A stretch of DNA of 64,000 bases from Fuerstiella marisgermanici (GTDB lineage: Bacteria > Planctomycetota > Planctomycetia > Planctomycetales > Planctomycetaceae), in NCBI RefSeq assembly GCF_001983935.1, contig NZ_CP017641.1, positions 3,658,001 to 3,722,000 on the forward strand, given 5' to 3'. A program made the position numbers and the translations under genes. Positions within the stretch are counted from its first letter, which is position 1. Each line of letters starts with the position of its first letter. Below are positions 50,823-60,936 of this stretch, piece after piece. The notes under the pieces are model-generated. The model had not been told where the DNA came from. It ran no database searches and was given only the letters and a program-made list of their open reading frames with translations.

Positions 50823-51341
50823 TTACTGACTGTTCGATACCATTTTTCGTTCAACACACGTAGCGATCGAATCGCGAATTCTGTCGAGTCGCCTGTACAA
50901 AGTCTTGACGGTCCGACCGGTCTCTACAGCCAGTGACTTGATCGTAGAGGAATCGCTGTAACGTCTTGTTATTAACATCCGGTCTTTGTTCGGCAGTTGC
51001 TCAAGGCACCCCTGAAGTGCCATCTGCCGATGCTGAAGTTCTGAAGCAAGTTCATCATGGGTCTGTTCGATAGCTGACAACACCTCGTCGCTGAATATGA
51101 AACGACTGCGTGCCTGGTGCTTTCGAAAATTCAGCACCTCGAAATATGCGAAGCGAATGGCCCACGGCACGAATTCGCGATTGCGGTCGAAATCACTGAA
51201 TTTTTCCCACAACGTCGCGGCAGTCTGCTGCAGAATTTCTTCCACACAATCGCGTCGAGGAACAAACGTCGCGATGTATCGACGCAGTTCTCGATCGTGA
51301 CGCACCAACAGTCTGGCGAACTCGTTTCCTGGATCGGTCAT
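50823..51341 (-). CDS. ECF-type RNA polymerase sigma factor
   Basis: A 172-residue sigma-70 family protein with region 2 (LLVRHDRELRRYIATFVPRR through VPWAIRFAYFEVLNFRKHQ) and region 4 (LPNKDRMLITRRYSDSSTIKSLAVETG). It resembles the Rhodopirellula/Verrucomicrobium ECF group, which pairs with FecR-like proteins. The FecR/LamG gene follows 48 bases downstream on the minus strand. It is divergent from a DUF1559/PSCyt/DUF1501 cluster across a 274-base region, making that cluster the likely target (inference). Confidence 0.92.
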   Translation of the reverse strand: MTDPGNEFARLLVRHDRELRRYIATFVPRRDCVEEILQQTAATLWEKFSDFDRNREFVPWAIRFAYFEVLNFRKHQARSRFIFSDEVLSAIEQTHDELASELQHRQMALQGCLEQLPNKDRMLITRRYSDSSTIKSLAVETGRTVKTLYRRLDRIRDSIATCVERKMVSNSQ

Positions 51342-51615
51342 GAAATCGTAACAGGCCGGAGAAAAACGCTAAACGTCCTTTAAGAAGAGGGAGCCGTCTG
51401 ACGTGCGAAACGGATTAATCTAAGAGGGATCTCCACCAAGGTCACGAATTCCCCATCAAAAGTGCCATCGTTTCGCCTGAAATCCAACAGTGGCGGGAAA
51501 CTTCATGAAAATTTCATGAGTGTGAAGAAATTCGGAGGGGAATCGGCCTTTTCGCGGAGAAGTACAACGTCAGATACCGAGTTTCCTATTTCTATTCGGG
51601 TTTTGGAGTTGTCTC
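51342..51615. promoter_or_regulatory. Divergent region between sigma factor and DUF1559 genes
   Basis: A 274-base gap that must contain promoters for both sides. A GGAG ribosome site precedes the DUF1559 ATG by 9 bases. I see no obvious sigma-70 motif; an ECF-type promoter recognised by the neighbouring sigma factor is possible but cannot be defined without other members. Confidence 0.3.
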
Positions 51616-52653
51616 ATGAAGAGGTCTGCACGAGGGTTTACCCTGATCGAACTACTGGTCGTGATCGCCATTATAGCAATCTTAATCGCATTATTGCTGC
51701 CGGCGGTGCAGCAAGCACGGGAGGCGGCCCGCCGCACCCAGTGCAAAAACAACCTGAAGCAGCTTGGTTTGGCGCTTCACAATTATCACGACGTTTACAA
51801 TCAGTTTGCTCCCGGTGCAGTCCATTCTCAGGTGCCCCGATCCAACGGCGGCACAAGTTTCGGCCCCAGCTTCTATTGTGCTCTGTTGCCATATGTTGAG
51901 CAGGGCCCTCTATATCAATCGCTTGACCTGAGTTCAGGCCGTTCTCCCGGTTACATCGGTGAAGCGGGGGGCACGGCCATTTCTTCCGGTGCCAGAAATA
52001 AGCCCCTTGTGTTGTCTGCCGGCCCCATGACCTTTATGCGGTGTCCGTCGTCAGCAGGACCGGTTAACGAAAACAACGCGGGTGTCAGAGCTCCGTTTGC
52101 TCATTATGCAGGTATTGGTGGCGCCGTGGATATGACGTCGTTTAACGAAACTCGCATCTACAATGACGGCACCCTTGGCCTGATTTCCGGCGGAGGCATG
52201 ATGGTGGCCAACAAAGGGATGAAGATGCGAGACTGTACTGATGGAACCAGCAATACGATGCATCTGGGGGAAATGTCTGGACGGCTCAAACGGCTGGACG
52301 GCACCTTTTCATGGGTCTCCCCATCCGGAACCACGCACGGCTGGATTATGGGAACACGGGCAGCGGGGACTCCGCCGAATCTTGATCCGGGCGGAACCGC
52401 TCAGGGTGATCAACGTTGTTTCAACATGGTAACCATCCGCTACAGCCCGAATCAGGAATTGTTTGCCAATCAGTTGTTTCCCGGAATGGGCAGCAATCAA
52501 GGAGCGAACAATCCACTGAATTCAATGCATACAGGAGGCGTTCAGATTCTTCTGGCGGATGGTTCCGTCCGATTCATCTCCGAAAACATGAATCTCGAAA
52601 CACTGAAGCAGCTGTCCACACGAGACGACGGCCAGGTTGTTGGCGAATTCTAA
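51616..52653 (+). CDS. DUF1559 prepilin-like protein
   Basis: A 345-residue protein with a type IV prepilin-like N-terminus: [20 protein letters not shown], with cleavage before Phe and Glu at +5, so it is processed and placed in the membrane by a prepilin peptidase. The DUF1559 body follows ([20 protein letters not shown] and [12 protein letters not shown]). The C-terminal H-x9-DG motif is [16 protein letters not shown]. The family is massively expanded in planctomycetes; its role is unknown, perhaps surface fibres or secretion. A terminator at 52703-52751 follows. Confidence 0.93.
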   Translation: MKRSARGFTLIELLVVIAIIAILIALLLPAVQQAREAARRTQCKNNLKQLGLALHNYHDVYNQFAPGAVHSQVPRSNGGTSFGPSFYCALLPYVEQGPLYQSLDLSSGRSPGYIGEAGGTAISSGARNKPLVLSAGPMTFMRCPSSAGPVNENNAGVRAPFAHYAGIGGAVDMTSFNETRIYNDGTLGLISGGGMMVANKGMKMRDCTDGTSNTMHLGEMSGRLKRLDGTFSWVSPSGTTHGWIMGTRAAGTPPNLDPGGTAQGDQRCFNMVTIRYSPNQELFANQLFPGMGSNQGANNPLNSMHTGGVQILLADGSVRFISENMNLETLKQLSTRDDGQVVGEF

Positions 52654-52702
52654 GCACGCCTTCACCTTCGTTGATCAAATCCATGTTTGCCAACCGCTGC
52701 GA

Positions 52703-52751
52703 CAGCGTCCATTCGGTCTTCTGACTGCCGTGGACGCTGCCGGCTTTTTTT
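52703..52751 (+). terminator. Intrinsic terminator after DUF1559
   Basis: CAGCGTCCA (52703-52711) pairs with TGGACGCTG (52731-52739), followed after CCGGC by seven Ts (52745-52751). It separates DUF1559 from the lipoprotein gene, allowing partial read-through control. Confidence 0.7.
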
Positions 52752-52833
52752 GGTCAGCACGCAGCACATTGCGCATGTTGATGAAAATGTGTCGTCGCCA
52801 ATCACACTGAACTCTGATATTGGAATAGTCCTG

Positions 52834-53292
52834 ATGAAAATTTGCTTAAGAACGATTGCTGCACTGTTTGGTATTCTCTCGTTTGCTGCTGGTTGTGGAG
52901 GCACTGATTTTGGTGACATCGGAGCCATAACAGGGAACGTGACCTTCCAGGGTGAGAAGATTGCTCCGGAAACCAAGGTGATCTTTATGCAAATGGATAA
53001 GGGGTATGCTGGATTTGGATTCACAGACGATGAAGGAAACTATTCAATTGAATGGCACCGTGAGGGTACCAAATTTGACGGCATGCCAGTGGGAACCTAC
53101 AAGGTTCTTGTGAAGCCTCCAGGTATGATTGACATCGAAGAGCTTAGCGCAGACGAAATGCTGGACGGTGCCGATTCGAAGATTGCCGAAACCAAGCCAG
53201 CGTTTGATCCCAAATACACCGAAACTGCCACCAGTGGCATCGAGTTCACAATCAAGGCTGGTGAGAACACATGTGATATTGCTCTGGACTAG
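52834..53292 (+). CDS. Small lipoprotein with transthyretin/carboxypeptidase-regulatory-like domain
   Basis: A 152-residue protein with a lipoprotein signal (TIAALFGILSFAAGC, Cys 21). A beta-sandwich domain follows: ITGNVTFQGEKIAPETKVIF, GFGFTDDEGNYSIEW, MPVGTYKVLVKPP, ending in beta strands (GIEFTIKAGENTCDIAL). This is the transthyretin-like fold seen in many planctomycete lipoproteins encoded next to DUF1559. ATG 52834 begins the signal; the longer frame to 52687 overlaps the terminator. It lies between DUF1559 and the PSCyt gene (105-base gap). Confidence 0.82.
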   Translation: MKICLRTIAALFGILSFAAGCGGTDFGDIGAITGNVTFQGEKIAPETKVIFMQMDKGYAGFGFTDDEGNYSIEWHREGTKFDGMPVGTYKVLVKPPGMIDIEELSADEMLDGADSKIAETKPAFDPKYTETATSGIEFTIKAGENTCDIALD

Positions 53293-53397
53293 TTTTGAAG
53301 CCTGATCCGCCACTGACCGCCTATCGCACATAAGTGGAAGGCGTCGGCTGGTATCTGCTGCGTAAGTCCTGAGTTTGACATTATTGAGGTTTATTTC

Positions 53398-55770
53398 ATG
53401 ATTTTTTCCATGCGGCGATTCGGTCGCGCATGCTTCCATGGATCGCTGCTGTTGTTCGCGTTGAGTCTGGTCCCAGCTGAAATTGCAGCACAGCAGCTAA
53501 GCTATAACCGCGACGTACGCCCCATCCTTGCCGAGAACTGTTTCTCGTGTCATGGCTTTGATCATGCAACACGTGAAGCAGGCTTACGTCTTGATACTCG
53601 TGAAGGAGCTGTGGCAGCGCTGGAATCCGGGAACATCGGAGTTGTTCCCGGCAAGCCAGACGACAGCGAACTGGTCAGGCGAATCCTGAGTGACGACGAC
53701 GATTTGCTCATGCCGCCTCCCCACTCAGGAAAGCATCTTTCGCCAGAACAGAAGAACATCCTGATCGAATGGATTGCTCAGGAGGCAAACTACCAGCCTC
53801 ACTGGGCATTCATTCCTCCTCAGAAAGTGGAACCGCCTGCTGCAGACTCAGACGTAACATCGATCAAGAATCCCATTGATGCGTTCATTCAGGAACGTCT
53901 ACAGCGTGAGGGGCTGTCACCGTCGCCATTGGCTGACCCGATGACTTTGATTCGTCGCCTGAGTCTGGACTTAACCGGATTGCCTCCGACCGTACCGGAG
54001 GTTGATGACTTCGCTGCGGCTTTTGATGCCAACCCGGACCTCGCTTACAGTCAGCTGACCGAACGCCTGCTACAGTCTGCCGCGTATGGTGAACGCTGGG
54101 GGCGATGGTGGCTCGACCAGGCTCGCTACGCCGACAGCAATGGGTACTCGATTGATGCTCCAAGGAGCATCTGGAAATATCGAGACTGGGTTGTTGACTC
54201 GCTGAACCAGGATCTTCCATTCGACCGCTTTACCGTTGAGCAGCTGGCGGGCGATCTGCTGCCGAATGCTGCTGTCCCGCAACTGGTGGCAACGGGATTT
54301 CATCGCAATACGCAGATCAATCAGGAAGGCGGTATTGATCCCGAGCAATATCGGATCGACAGTGTCTTTGATCGTGTCGCAACCACCGGCACCGTCTGGC
54401 TGGGATTGTCCATCGGATGCGCTCAGTGCCATGATCACAAGTTCGATCCGATTACGCAGCGGGAGTACTATCAGTTCTTCGCGTTCCTGAACAATCAGGA
54501 TGAACCGAGCTTAACCGTTTACGATCCTGAAATTGATGTCGCTGCTTTGAGGAAGGAGCGAAAACAGCTGCAGTCCGCACTTCGCACAAGAGTGGATGGG
54601 GCCTCCGACCAATTAGATGCCTGGGAATCGCAGTTGGGGCCAGATGAAAGGAAAGCGCTGTCGAAAGATATTCAGAAAGCCTTGAGTACTAAAAAGGCAA
54701 AACGAAACACAAAGCAACTGCTGCAGTTGTTCGGTCTAGGTCCGGGGCAGGCTGATCAGGAATTTCTGAGCCAGCAACAGCGGCTGGCCGAAATTGAGCG
54801 GGCCCTTGCGTCAGGCGTTTCGACTTTAGTAATGAAGGAACGAACAGAACCTCGCAAAACAACCGTCTTTATCAAAGGTGATTTCACTCGCCCTGCTGAA
54901 GAAGTGACCAGCGGCACCCCTGCCGTCCTGCCGGCACTATCAACCGACAGCGACCGAGCAACTCGCCTGGATCTTGCGAACTGGATCGTTTCGGCAGAGA
55001 ACCCACTGACTGCTCGAGTGATTGTGAACCGTGTCTGGCAGCAGTACTTCGGGCGCGGTCTGGTGGAAACCGAAAACGACTTCGGACTACAGGGAACAAC
55101 GCCGTCACACCCAGAACTGCTTGACTGGCTGGCCGTGAATTTTGTCGAGCAGGGGTGGAGCCTGAAGGCTTTGCATCGCACGATTGTGACATCGCACACC
55201 TACCAGCAGTCATCGCGAACACGAAGCGATCTGCAGGCGAAGGACCCCGACAATATTTTGCTGGCTCGCCAGCGTCGTTTGCGGCTGGATGCTGAAATCG
55301 TGCGCGATGTGGCCCTGTCTGTCAGCGGCCTGCTGTCTCGAAAAATGGGCGGCCCGCCCGTGTACCCGCCAATTCCCGAAGGAGTAATGGGGCAGGGGCA
55401 GGTCAAGCGTTCATGGACGGTAAGTGTCGGCGAAGACCGTTATCGCCGAGGTCTCTACACGTTTGTTTACCGAGCGACGCCGCCACCATCACTCAGTGTG
55501 TTCGATGCCCCGGATGGGCTGAGTACGTGCACTCGACGCAACCGCAGCAATACACCTTTGCAGGCCTTGACACTGATGAACGACGCGAACTTTTTTGAGT
55601 TCGCAAAATCGCTTGCTGATGTCATCCAGCGTGACGGCATCGAGACTGCTTTTCGACGCTGCACGTCCCGATTTCCTCGGCAGGAAGAACGGAAAGTTCT
55701 TGAGGGCCTTTCTCCACTCAACGCTGCTCGAACGCTTCTGAATCTGGATGAAACCTACACTCGTGAGTAG
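53398..55770 (+). CDS. Planctomycete cytochrome c / DUF1549 / DUF1553 protein
   Basis: A 790-residue exported protein. After a signal peptide (SLLLFALSLVPAEIAA) comes the PSCyt1 domain with heme motif CFSCH (residues 48-52). DUF1549 follows (about 155-365; LIRRLSLDLTGLPPT and QLAGDLLPNA), with a second CxxCH-type site CAQCHDHKFDPI. DUF1553 forms the C-terminal part (about 520-760; RLDLANWIVSAENPLTARVIVNRVWQ in pieces). The role is unknown; the family is always paired with DUF1501. DUF1501 starts 12 bases later. GAGG precedes the ATG. Confidence 0.93.
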   Translation: MIFSMRRFGRACFHGSLLLFALSLVPAEIAAQQLSYNRDVRPILAENCFSCHGFDHATREAGLRLDTREGAVAALESGNIGVVPGKPDDSELVRRILSDDDDLLMPPPHSGKHLSPEQKNILIEWIAQEANYQPHWAFIPPQKVEPPAADSDVTSIKNPIDAFIQERLQREGLSPSPLADPMTLIRRLSLDLTGLPPTVPEVDDFAAAFDANPDLAYSQLTERLLQSAAYGERWGRWWLDQARYADSNGYSIDAPRSIWKYRDWVVDSLNQDLPFDRFTVEQLAGDLLPNAAVPQLVATGFHRNTQINQEGGIDPEQYRIDSVFDRVATTGTVWLGLSIGCAQCHDHKFDPITQREYYQFFAFLNNQDEPSLTVYDPEIDVAALRKERKQLQSALRTRVDGASDQLDAWESQLGPDERKALSKDIQKALSTKKAKRNTKQLLQLFGLGPGQADQEFLSQQQRLAEIERALASGVSTLVMKERTEPRKTTVFIKGDFTRPAEEVTSGTPAVLPALSTDSDRATRLDLANWIVSAENPLTARVIVNRVWQQYFGRGLVETENDFGLQGTTPSHPELLDWLAVNFVEQGWSLKALHRTIVTSHTYQQSSRTRSDLQAKDPDNILLARQRRLRLDAEIVRDVALSVSGLLSRKMGGPPVYPPIPEGVMGQGQVKRSWTVSVGEDRYRRGLYTFVYRATPPPSLSVFDAPDGLSTCTRRNRSNTPLQALTLMNDANFFEFAKSLADVIQRDGIETAFRRCTSRFPRQEERKVLEGLSPLNAARTLLNLDETYTRE

Positions 55771-55782
55771 CGGAAGTTTGCT

Positions 55783-57231
55783 ATGAATAACGCCTATCAA
55801 TTGCAGGAACGAACACGTCGTCACTTTTTTCGTGATTGCGGCATCGGTGTCGGAGCCATGGCGCTTGGAGATCTGCTGCACGGTCAGCCGCAATCGTTTG
55901 CTCAACCTTCCGCCACTGGACCTTTGGATCCAAAGGTGGCTCACTTTCCAGCTAAAGCAAAGCGAGTCATCTTTCTGTTTATGGCAGGCGGGCCGTCGCA
56001 GCTGGACATGTTCGACCACAAGCCGATGCTGACGGAGTTAAACGGGCAACCGATGCCCCAAAGCTATCTGGAGGGCAAACGCTTTGCCTTCATGAACAGC
56101 AGCCACCGAACGAACCTGCTGGGGACAAAGCGTAAGTTTCAACAGTATGGCGACTCCGGCGCATGGTGCAGCGACTTATTGCCACACACCGCCGGTATCG
56201 TGGACAAGCTGACATTTCTTCACACCTGCAAGACTGATCTCTTCAACCACGCCCCGGCGAAGATTTTCATGAACACAGGCACAGGGCAGTTTGGACGCCC
56301 CAGTCTTGGCGCTTGGTTGACCTATGGCCTGGGCAGTGAGTGCGACAACCTGCCTGGCTTCGTCGTGCTGCAAAGCGGACCTCGTGGTCCCCGCGGAGGA
56401 GCCGTGCTGTGGGGAAGCGGAATGCTACCCACCACATATCAGGGGGTTCCGTTGCGCAATCAGGGCGAACCAATATTAAACCTGACAACTCCTGCGGGCG
56501 TCGAAGACAGCCAGCAGCTTGAGGTCCTGGATGCCGTCAGAAAATTGAATTCGCAACGGCTGGCTGATACCGGCGACGAAGAAATTGCAACTCGCATCAA
56601 CGCCTACGAAATGGCCTACCGGATGCAATCAAGCGCTCCGGAGCTGATGGATACCAACGGCGAAACTCCTGATACGCTGGCGATGTACGGAATCAAGGAT
56701 CCGAATGAACCGAGCTTCGCCAGAAACTGTTTGCTGGCACGGCGGCTTGTCGAACGAGGCGTTCGGTTCATTCAGTTGTATCACACCAACTGGGATCATC
56801 ACGGAGGTGCCACAGAAAACCTTGAAACGCATCTGCCAATGATTTGCCGCGACATCGACCAGCCATGTGCAGGCCTGATTCGCGATCTTGAACAGCGAGG
56901 TTTGCTGAAGGACACGATCGTAGTCTGGGGCGGTGAATTCGGGCGGACGCCGATGGGTGAGGTTCGTGAATCCACAGGCCGGAATCATCACATTGATGCA
57001 TTCACTATGTGGTTCGCCGGCGGTGGCTTTAAGCCAGGCACGTCTTTTGGCGAAACCGATGAATTTGGTTTCGGCCCCGTCGGCGAATCGACCCACGTTC
57101 GCGACATCCATGCAACGCTGCTGCATCAACTGGGAATCGACCACGAACGCCTGAGTTTCCGAACACAAGGTCTGGACCTGCGCCTGACGGGCGTGCTTCC
57201 CGCGCGGGTGATTCATGAAATCGTGGGCTGA
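55783..57231 (+). CDS. DUF1501 (sulfatase-like) protein
   Basis: A 482-residue protein of the alkaline-phosphatase-like DUF1501 family. The N-terminus RTRRHFFRDCGIGVGAMALG is a twin-arginine-like export signal. Core blocks are FLFMAGGPSQLDMFDHKP, WCSDLLPHTAGIVDK, TIVVWGGEFGRTPMGE and NHHIDAFTMWFAGGGFKPG. The family pairs with DUF1549/DUF1553 throughout the PVC group; substrate unknown. It is 12 bases after the cytochrome gene, so co-transcribed. The stretch after the stop holds a gene fragment and the IS element. Confidence 0.93.
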   Translation: MNNAYQLQERTRRHFFRDCGIGVGAMALGDLLHGQPQSFAQPSATGPLDPKVAHFPAKAKRVIFLFMAGGPSQLDMFDHKPMLTELNGQPMPQSYLEGKRFAFMNSSHRTNLLGTKRKFQQYGDSGAWCSDLLPHTAGIVDKLTFLHTCKTDLFNHAPAKIFMNTGTGQFGRPSLGAWLTYGLGSECDNLPGFVVLQSGPRGPRGGAVLWGSGMLPTTYQGVPLRNQGEPILNLTTPAGVEDSQQLEVLDAVRKLNSQRLADTGDEEIATRINAYEMAYRMQSSAPELMDTNGETPDTLAMYGIKDPNEPSFARNCLLARRLVERGVRFIQLYHTNWDHHGGATENLETHLPMICRDIDQPCAGLIRDLEQRGLLKDTIVVWGGEFGRTPMGEVRESTGRNHHIDAFTMWFAGGGFKPGTSFGETDEFGFGPVGESTHVRDIHATLLHQLGIDHERLSFRTQGLDLRLTGVLPARVIHEIVG

Positions 57232-57247
57232 GTGCCCGTGAAATTCT

Positions 57248-57401
57248 TCAGGCAAAGACATTTTTTGCTGCCGACACGACCGGCCAACCAAAACTTAGTT
57301 GCAGGGCCGATTCGATCTGCAGACCGCGATCGCGCAGCATCTTTACATCGCAGGCAATCAGCTCAGGAAAACGGTGCAGCGCCTGCGGAGTGACGTTTTG
57401 A
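57248..57401 (-). pseudogene. 3' fragment of a gene cut by the IS element
   Basis: On the minus strand a frame runs out of the IS end and continues QNVTPQALHRFPELIACD, VKMLRDRGLQIESALQLSFG and WPVVSAAKNVFA to a TGA at 57248. It has no start of its own outside the IS. The balanced composition suggests a real C-terminus. A possible 5' part lies beyond the other IS end. Confidence 0.4.
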
Positions 57402-59460
57402 CCTAACCCAACTTCCCCAACTGGAGTCACGAAGGCAGTGTTTTGTGGGGTGAGCGGCCAGAAGTTTCCACTACATTTGCTTTTGGATTATTTTTGAGGG
57501 CAGTTTGAGGCTCAGCTTTTCCAGAAGAATCTGCTGATGGTCGGAGGGCTTTGACACGCAGCGGGTGCGGATCTCCGGGCCGGTGCGAGTGGGCAGGACG
57601 ACGTCCATCGAACGGATCTCCGACAGCTCCGCAAGCACACGGCGCGGTTCGTCGCCCAGCCCTGCTTTGCTGCACAGCTGGCCGAGCGTCTTCCACAACA
57701 CATACGCCAGAAAACACACGAAGATGTGTGCCAGAACACGGTCCTCCTTCTGATGCCAGATCGGGCGGATCGAAAGATCGCTTTTGTGGATTCGGAACGC
57801 GGCTTCCGCTTCGGTCAGTTGGATGTACGCCTTCCAAAGTTCTTCGTCGGACCAGTCGCTGACATTCGTTCGCAGCAGATAGCATCCGGAACTCAGAGTC
57901 GCCCAGTCACGCGTAGCTTCGATCTTTGACCATTCGATGCGTGCGGCCCCGTCATCTGTCTTCGTGACTTTCACGTCGAAGAGCTTTGCCGCTCGAGTGT
58001 TCTTTCCGAGCAGCCGGCCGATCTCACGTTCGACCTTCATCGGGTCGCGTTTCTGTTTATCGCACCGCGCCGTCATGCGGATGAGCGACTCTTCGATCTT
58101 CTTTTCGAAGCGCTGTGTGATCGCTTCTTCCTTCTTTGATCGATCGCGACTGCGACACAGGATGAATGTCTCCGGCGATGTGTTGCAGTCTTCCGATTCA
58201 TCCGGATCGTCGCTGCCGGGCCACGGCACGACCTTGACTTCCAGGCCATCGCGAATGCTGGTCCAGTCTTCCTTCAGCAGCTCGTGTTCAAACTTCTTCA
58301 GCATCGATTTGGGAGTGCCGACGATGTAGCGTCGACCGCCTTCGCGCAGGAATTCGATGTTGTCTTCCGACACCATGCCGCGATCCATGACCCAGATGCG
58401 ATCGCTTTTCCCGTAGCGTGCTTCCATCGTTTCGACGATGTGTTCCACGGTAGTAACGTCGGCCGTATTGCCGGCAAACACCTTGTATCCCAGCGGCATT
58501 CCGCATCGAGACACCACCAGCCCGATGCAGACCTGCTTGCAGTCGCTGCGGTTATCGCGCGAATAGCCACGCTGAGCCAGCGGATTGCGTTCGGCCTGAC
58601 CTTCGAAGTAAGTGCTGGTGACGTCATACATCAGCAGGTCGTATTCGAGATCGAACAGATGGCCAAGGCGATTCTTCAGATGCGTTTCCAATGCGTCCTT
58701 GTGCGGCAGCAGCTGATCGAGTGTGCGGTACAGCCGATTATCGTTCACACGTTCTTCGCTCACGCCGAGCAGATCCCGCAGTGCCGTTTTCGGATACCAT
58801 TGTTCGGCGGTGAAGAGTTCGCTGGCAGGTTCGAGCAGCCGCGCAATGATCAGAATCAGCGAACTCACATCCCAGCCGACCAGTTCACGACCTTCAGGGA
58901 TCGCGTTGCTCAGGAACGTATCCAGTTGCAGCGTGCGAATCAGGTGCAGAGCCATCCACGGCCCGCCGAACTGTCGCAGGTTTTCCACACGAACTCCGGC
59001 GGCGTTGACTTCGACCCATCGCGGAGTCACGGCAGACGCATCATCATCGAACTCGAATCGCATCTGTCGACTGAGCGGTTGTGACTGATCAGCGGTGACA
59101 CCGGGTGCAACCTCATCGCTACCGGCCAAAACTTCCGCCGCCTGATGGACGCCCAGTCGACCGGCTTCGTCAAGCTTCCCCAGCCACGCGACCACCCGCT
59201 GCCGCGGCCCACTGGCCGAGCGATACGATTCGACCAGCGCCCAGTAGGCGTGGCGACGACCGTTTTTGATTCGATGGCATTGGCGAATGAACATGATCGC
59301 AAATGCTACCGATCGATCTCTGACCGGCCAGATCAGAGGTCGTCACTACATCGTGTTTCAGATTTCAAACGCTGGACTTTCGGAAAATCGATAACAAAAA
59401 CACGCCGAATAAATTCTCTGCAACCACATTTTGTGCGGCTGCTGGGGAAGTTGGGCTAAG
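57402..59460 (-). mobile_element. IS1634-type insertion sequence, 2059 bp
   Basis: Terminal inverted repeats CCTAACCCAACTTCCCCAAC (57402-57421) and GCTGGGGAAGTTGGGCTAAG (59441-59460) match at 17 of 20 positions and flank one transposase gene. I found no clear target-site duplication, so the exact ends could be off by a few bases or the copy may have rearranged. Confidence 0.85.
57471..59294 (-). CDS. IS1634 family DDE transposase
   Basis: A 607-residue transposase. The N-terminal region ([29 protein letters not shown]) is typical of IS1634. The DDE core shows [14 protein letters not shown] (first Asp), [18 protein letters not shown] (second Asp) and the C-terminal [13 protein letters not shown]-x-RPIWHQ (Glu in the Y/R-E-K-type block). 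The frame is intact with no stop or shift, so the copy could be active. ATG at 59294 lies about 165 bases inside the right end. Confidence 0.92.
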   Translation of the reverse strand: MFIRQCHRIKNGRRHAYWALVESYRSASGPRQRVVAWLGKLDEAGRLGVHQAAEVLAGSDEVAPGVTADQSQPLSRQMRFEFDDDASAVTPRWVEVNAAGVRVENLRQFGGPWMALHLIRTLQLDTFLSNAIPEGRELVGWDVSSLILIIARLLEPASELFTAEQWYPKTALRDLLGVSEERVNDNRLYRTLDQLLPHKDALETHLKNRLGHLFDLEYDLLMYDVTSTYFEGQAERNPLAQRGYSRDNRSDCKQVCIGLVVSRCGMPLGYKVFAGNTADVTTVEHIVETMEARYGKSDRIWVMDRGMVSEDNIEFLREGGRRYIVGTPKSMLKKFEHELLKEDWTSIRDGLEVKVVPWPGSDDPDESEDCNTSPETFILCRSRDRSKKEEAITQRFEKKIEESLIRMTARCDKQKRDPMKVEREIGRLLGKNTRAAKLFDVKVTKTDDGAARIEWSKIEATRDWATLSSGCYLLRTNVSDWSDEELWKAYIQLTEAEAAFRIHKSDLSIRPIWHQKEDRVLAHIFVCFLAYVLWKTLGQLCSKAGLGDEPRRVLAELSEIRSMDVVLPTRTGPEIRTRCVSKPSDHQQILLEKLSLKLPSKIIQKQM

Positions 59461-59640
59461 CGATAGCTTCCGCATTCTTACACCGTAAGTCGGACGGCAG
59501 TCTATGCGGGGAGACATGCAACTGTGGCCGTCCCGCCAAGCGAGCCAAACCGCGGGCGCAGGGAGTCAGCAACCGGCGGAGTAAGTTGCTCAGCCATGCG
59601 ATCTCTTGCTCCGACACGGGATGATCTTCCGTGACTCTCC
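59461..59640 (-). pseudogene. Possible 5' part of the IS-interrupted gene
   Basis: The minus strand is open in one frame from about 59640 towards the IS: EDHPVSEQEIAWLSNLLRRL and later HRLPSDLRCKNAEAI, running into the IS. A start codon is not clear (GTG within PVSE is possible). If joined to the fragment at 57248-57401 it would make a protein of about 100 residues. The join cannot be proved here. Confidence 0.25.
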
Positions 59641-59735
59641 GTCAGGAGCGACATGGTCCAAACAGCTCAGGACCTGAGACTATTCGCTTCGAAAAACGCA
59701 TCGCTATCCAGCCAGGCAGGGGTAGTAGCGACGTG

Positions 59736-60740
59736 TCACACGCGTGCTTGCTGAACGTCGCCAAGATCGGCGAGGGCCTGATCGCGGTTCTGGATCGCAG
59801 TTTCGATGGCAGAGATTGAGACGTCGTCGAGGTTGCGATCGCCAGCCACAGCCGTCTGCACAATCTGCTCCGGGCGACGTGCTCCCACAATCGCGGACGT
59901 CAGTTCCGGGCGACGCAAAACCCACGCGATGGAGAGTTCCGGCATCGTCCACCCTAAACCATCAGCGATGGCGGAAAGCGATTCCACGAACTGCAGATTG
60001 ATTTCTAGTTGAGGCGACTGAAAACGAGGATCACGACTGCGGTGATCTTTATCAGAAAGCTGGGCGACTCGTTCTTTCGTGAACGTTCCTGTCAGCAATC
60101 CTTTTCCCATCGGGCTGTAGCAGATTACGCCAATCTTCTGTTCGCCGCAGTACGGAAGAATGTCCGCTTCGACATCTCGTGCGATCATACTGTACGGTGG
60201 CTGCAGCGACGCAACCGGATGAATGGCCTGAAGTGTCTTCAGTTGATCAACGCTGTGATTGGACACGCCGATGTGCCGCACCTTGCCCTGCTGCTTTAAG
60301 TCGACCAGCGTTTGCCAGCCTTCTTCGATTTCTTCGTTAGGTTCCGGCCAATGCATCTGGTACAGATCGATGCAGTCAATGTCCAACCGCTGCAGGCTGG
60401 CTTCGCATTCTGCAATCACGCTGGCCCGCTTCAGGCACTTACCAATCGTTCCGTCGCCTTCGTCAGTCCGGCCGCACTTGGTGGCGATGATCGGTCGTCG
60501 GTCGGCGGGGATCAGCTTCAGTGCTTTGCCGACGAGTTCTTCGCTGCGGCCAAGTCCATAAACAGCGGCTGTGTCGATCCAGTTCACCCCGACGCCGACC
60601 GCTTTGACAATCGTGTCCAACGCTTCCTGTTCGTCCTGATCACCCCACCCAAACTGCCAATCACCCCCGCCAATCGCCCATGTGCCAAGGCCAATAACGC
60701 TGAGATTAAGATCACTATTGCCGAGTTTTCGAAACTGCAT
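59736..60740 (-). CDS. Aldo/keto reductase
   Basis: A 334-residue NADP-dependent aldo/keto reductase (TIM barrel). The tetrad is in NWIDTAAVYGLGRSEELVG (Asp, Tyr), IATKCGR (Lys) and YQMHWPEP (His). The C-terminus has cofactor-binding AIVGARRPEQI. LGTWAIGGGDWQFGWG at the start is typical of the AKR11/YhdN-like group. Substrate not evident. It lies between the IS element and a large hairpin. Confidence 0.92.
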   Translation of the reverse strand: MQFRKLGNSDLNLSVIGLGTWAIGGGDWQFGWGDQDEQEALDTIVKAVGVGVNWIDTAAVYGLGRSEELVGKALKLIPADRRPIIATKCGRTDEGDGTIGKCLKRASVIAECEASLQRLDIDCIDLYQMHWPEPNEEIEEGWQTLVDLKQQGKVRHIGVSNHSVDQLKTLQAIHPVASLQPPYSMIARDVEADILPYCGEQKIGVICYSPMGKGLLTGTFTKERVAQLSDKDHRSRDPRFQSPQLEINLQFVESLSAIADGLGWTMPELSIAWVLRRPELTSAIVGARRPEQIVQTAVAGDRNLDDVSISAIETAIQNRDQALADLGDVQQARV

Positions 60741-60834
60741 GACGGGTGATTGACCAAATTTGAAGGTGATCGAAGACTGTCACGCTCGTCGCGCAACAGC
60801 ACAAGGCTTGAATACGCCTCGTTACGACGTGACA

Positions 60835-60893
60835 CCAGCCGCTCTGGTGCCAGCCACGGCTGATTAAGACCGTGGCCAGCTCAAAGCGGCTGG
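60835..60893. repeat. Nested hairpin between the Gfo/Idh and aldo/keto reductase genes
   Basis: CCAGCCGCT (60835-60843) pairs with AGCGGCTGG (60885-60893). Inside it CCACGG (60854-60859) pairs with CCGTGG (60870-60875). It lies 43 bases after the stop of the oxidoreductase gene on the minus strand. Lack of a T-run makes it a stem-loop or repeat rather than a clear terminator. Confidence 0.65.
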
Positions 60894-60936
60894 AAAATTG
60901 TAAGCCACATGTTGCGGCTGAAATGTGACCGAAGGT

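Noticed and set aside
57390-59472. Target-site duplication for the IS element
   Set aside because: Bases next to the two inverted repeats do not match over 5-8 positions in any alignment I tried.
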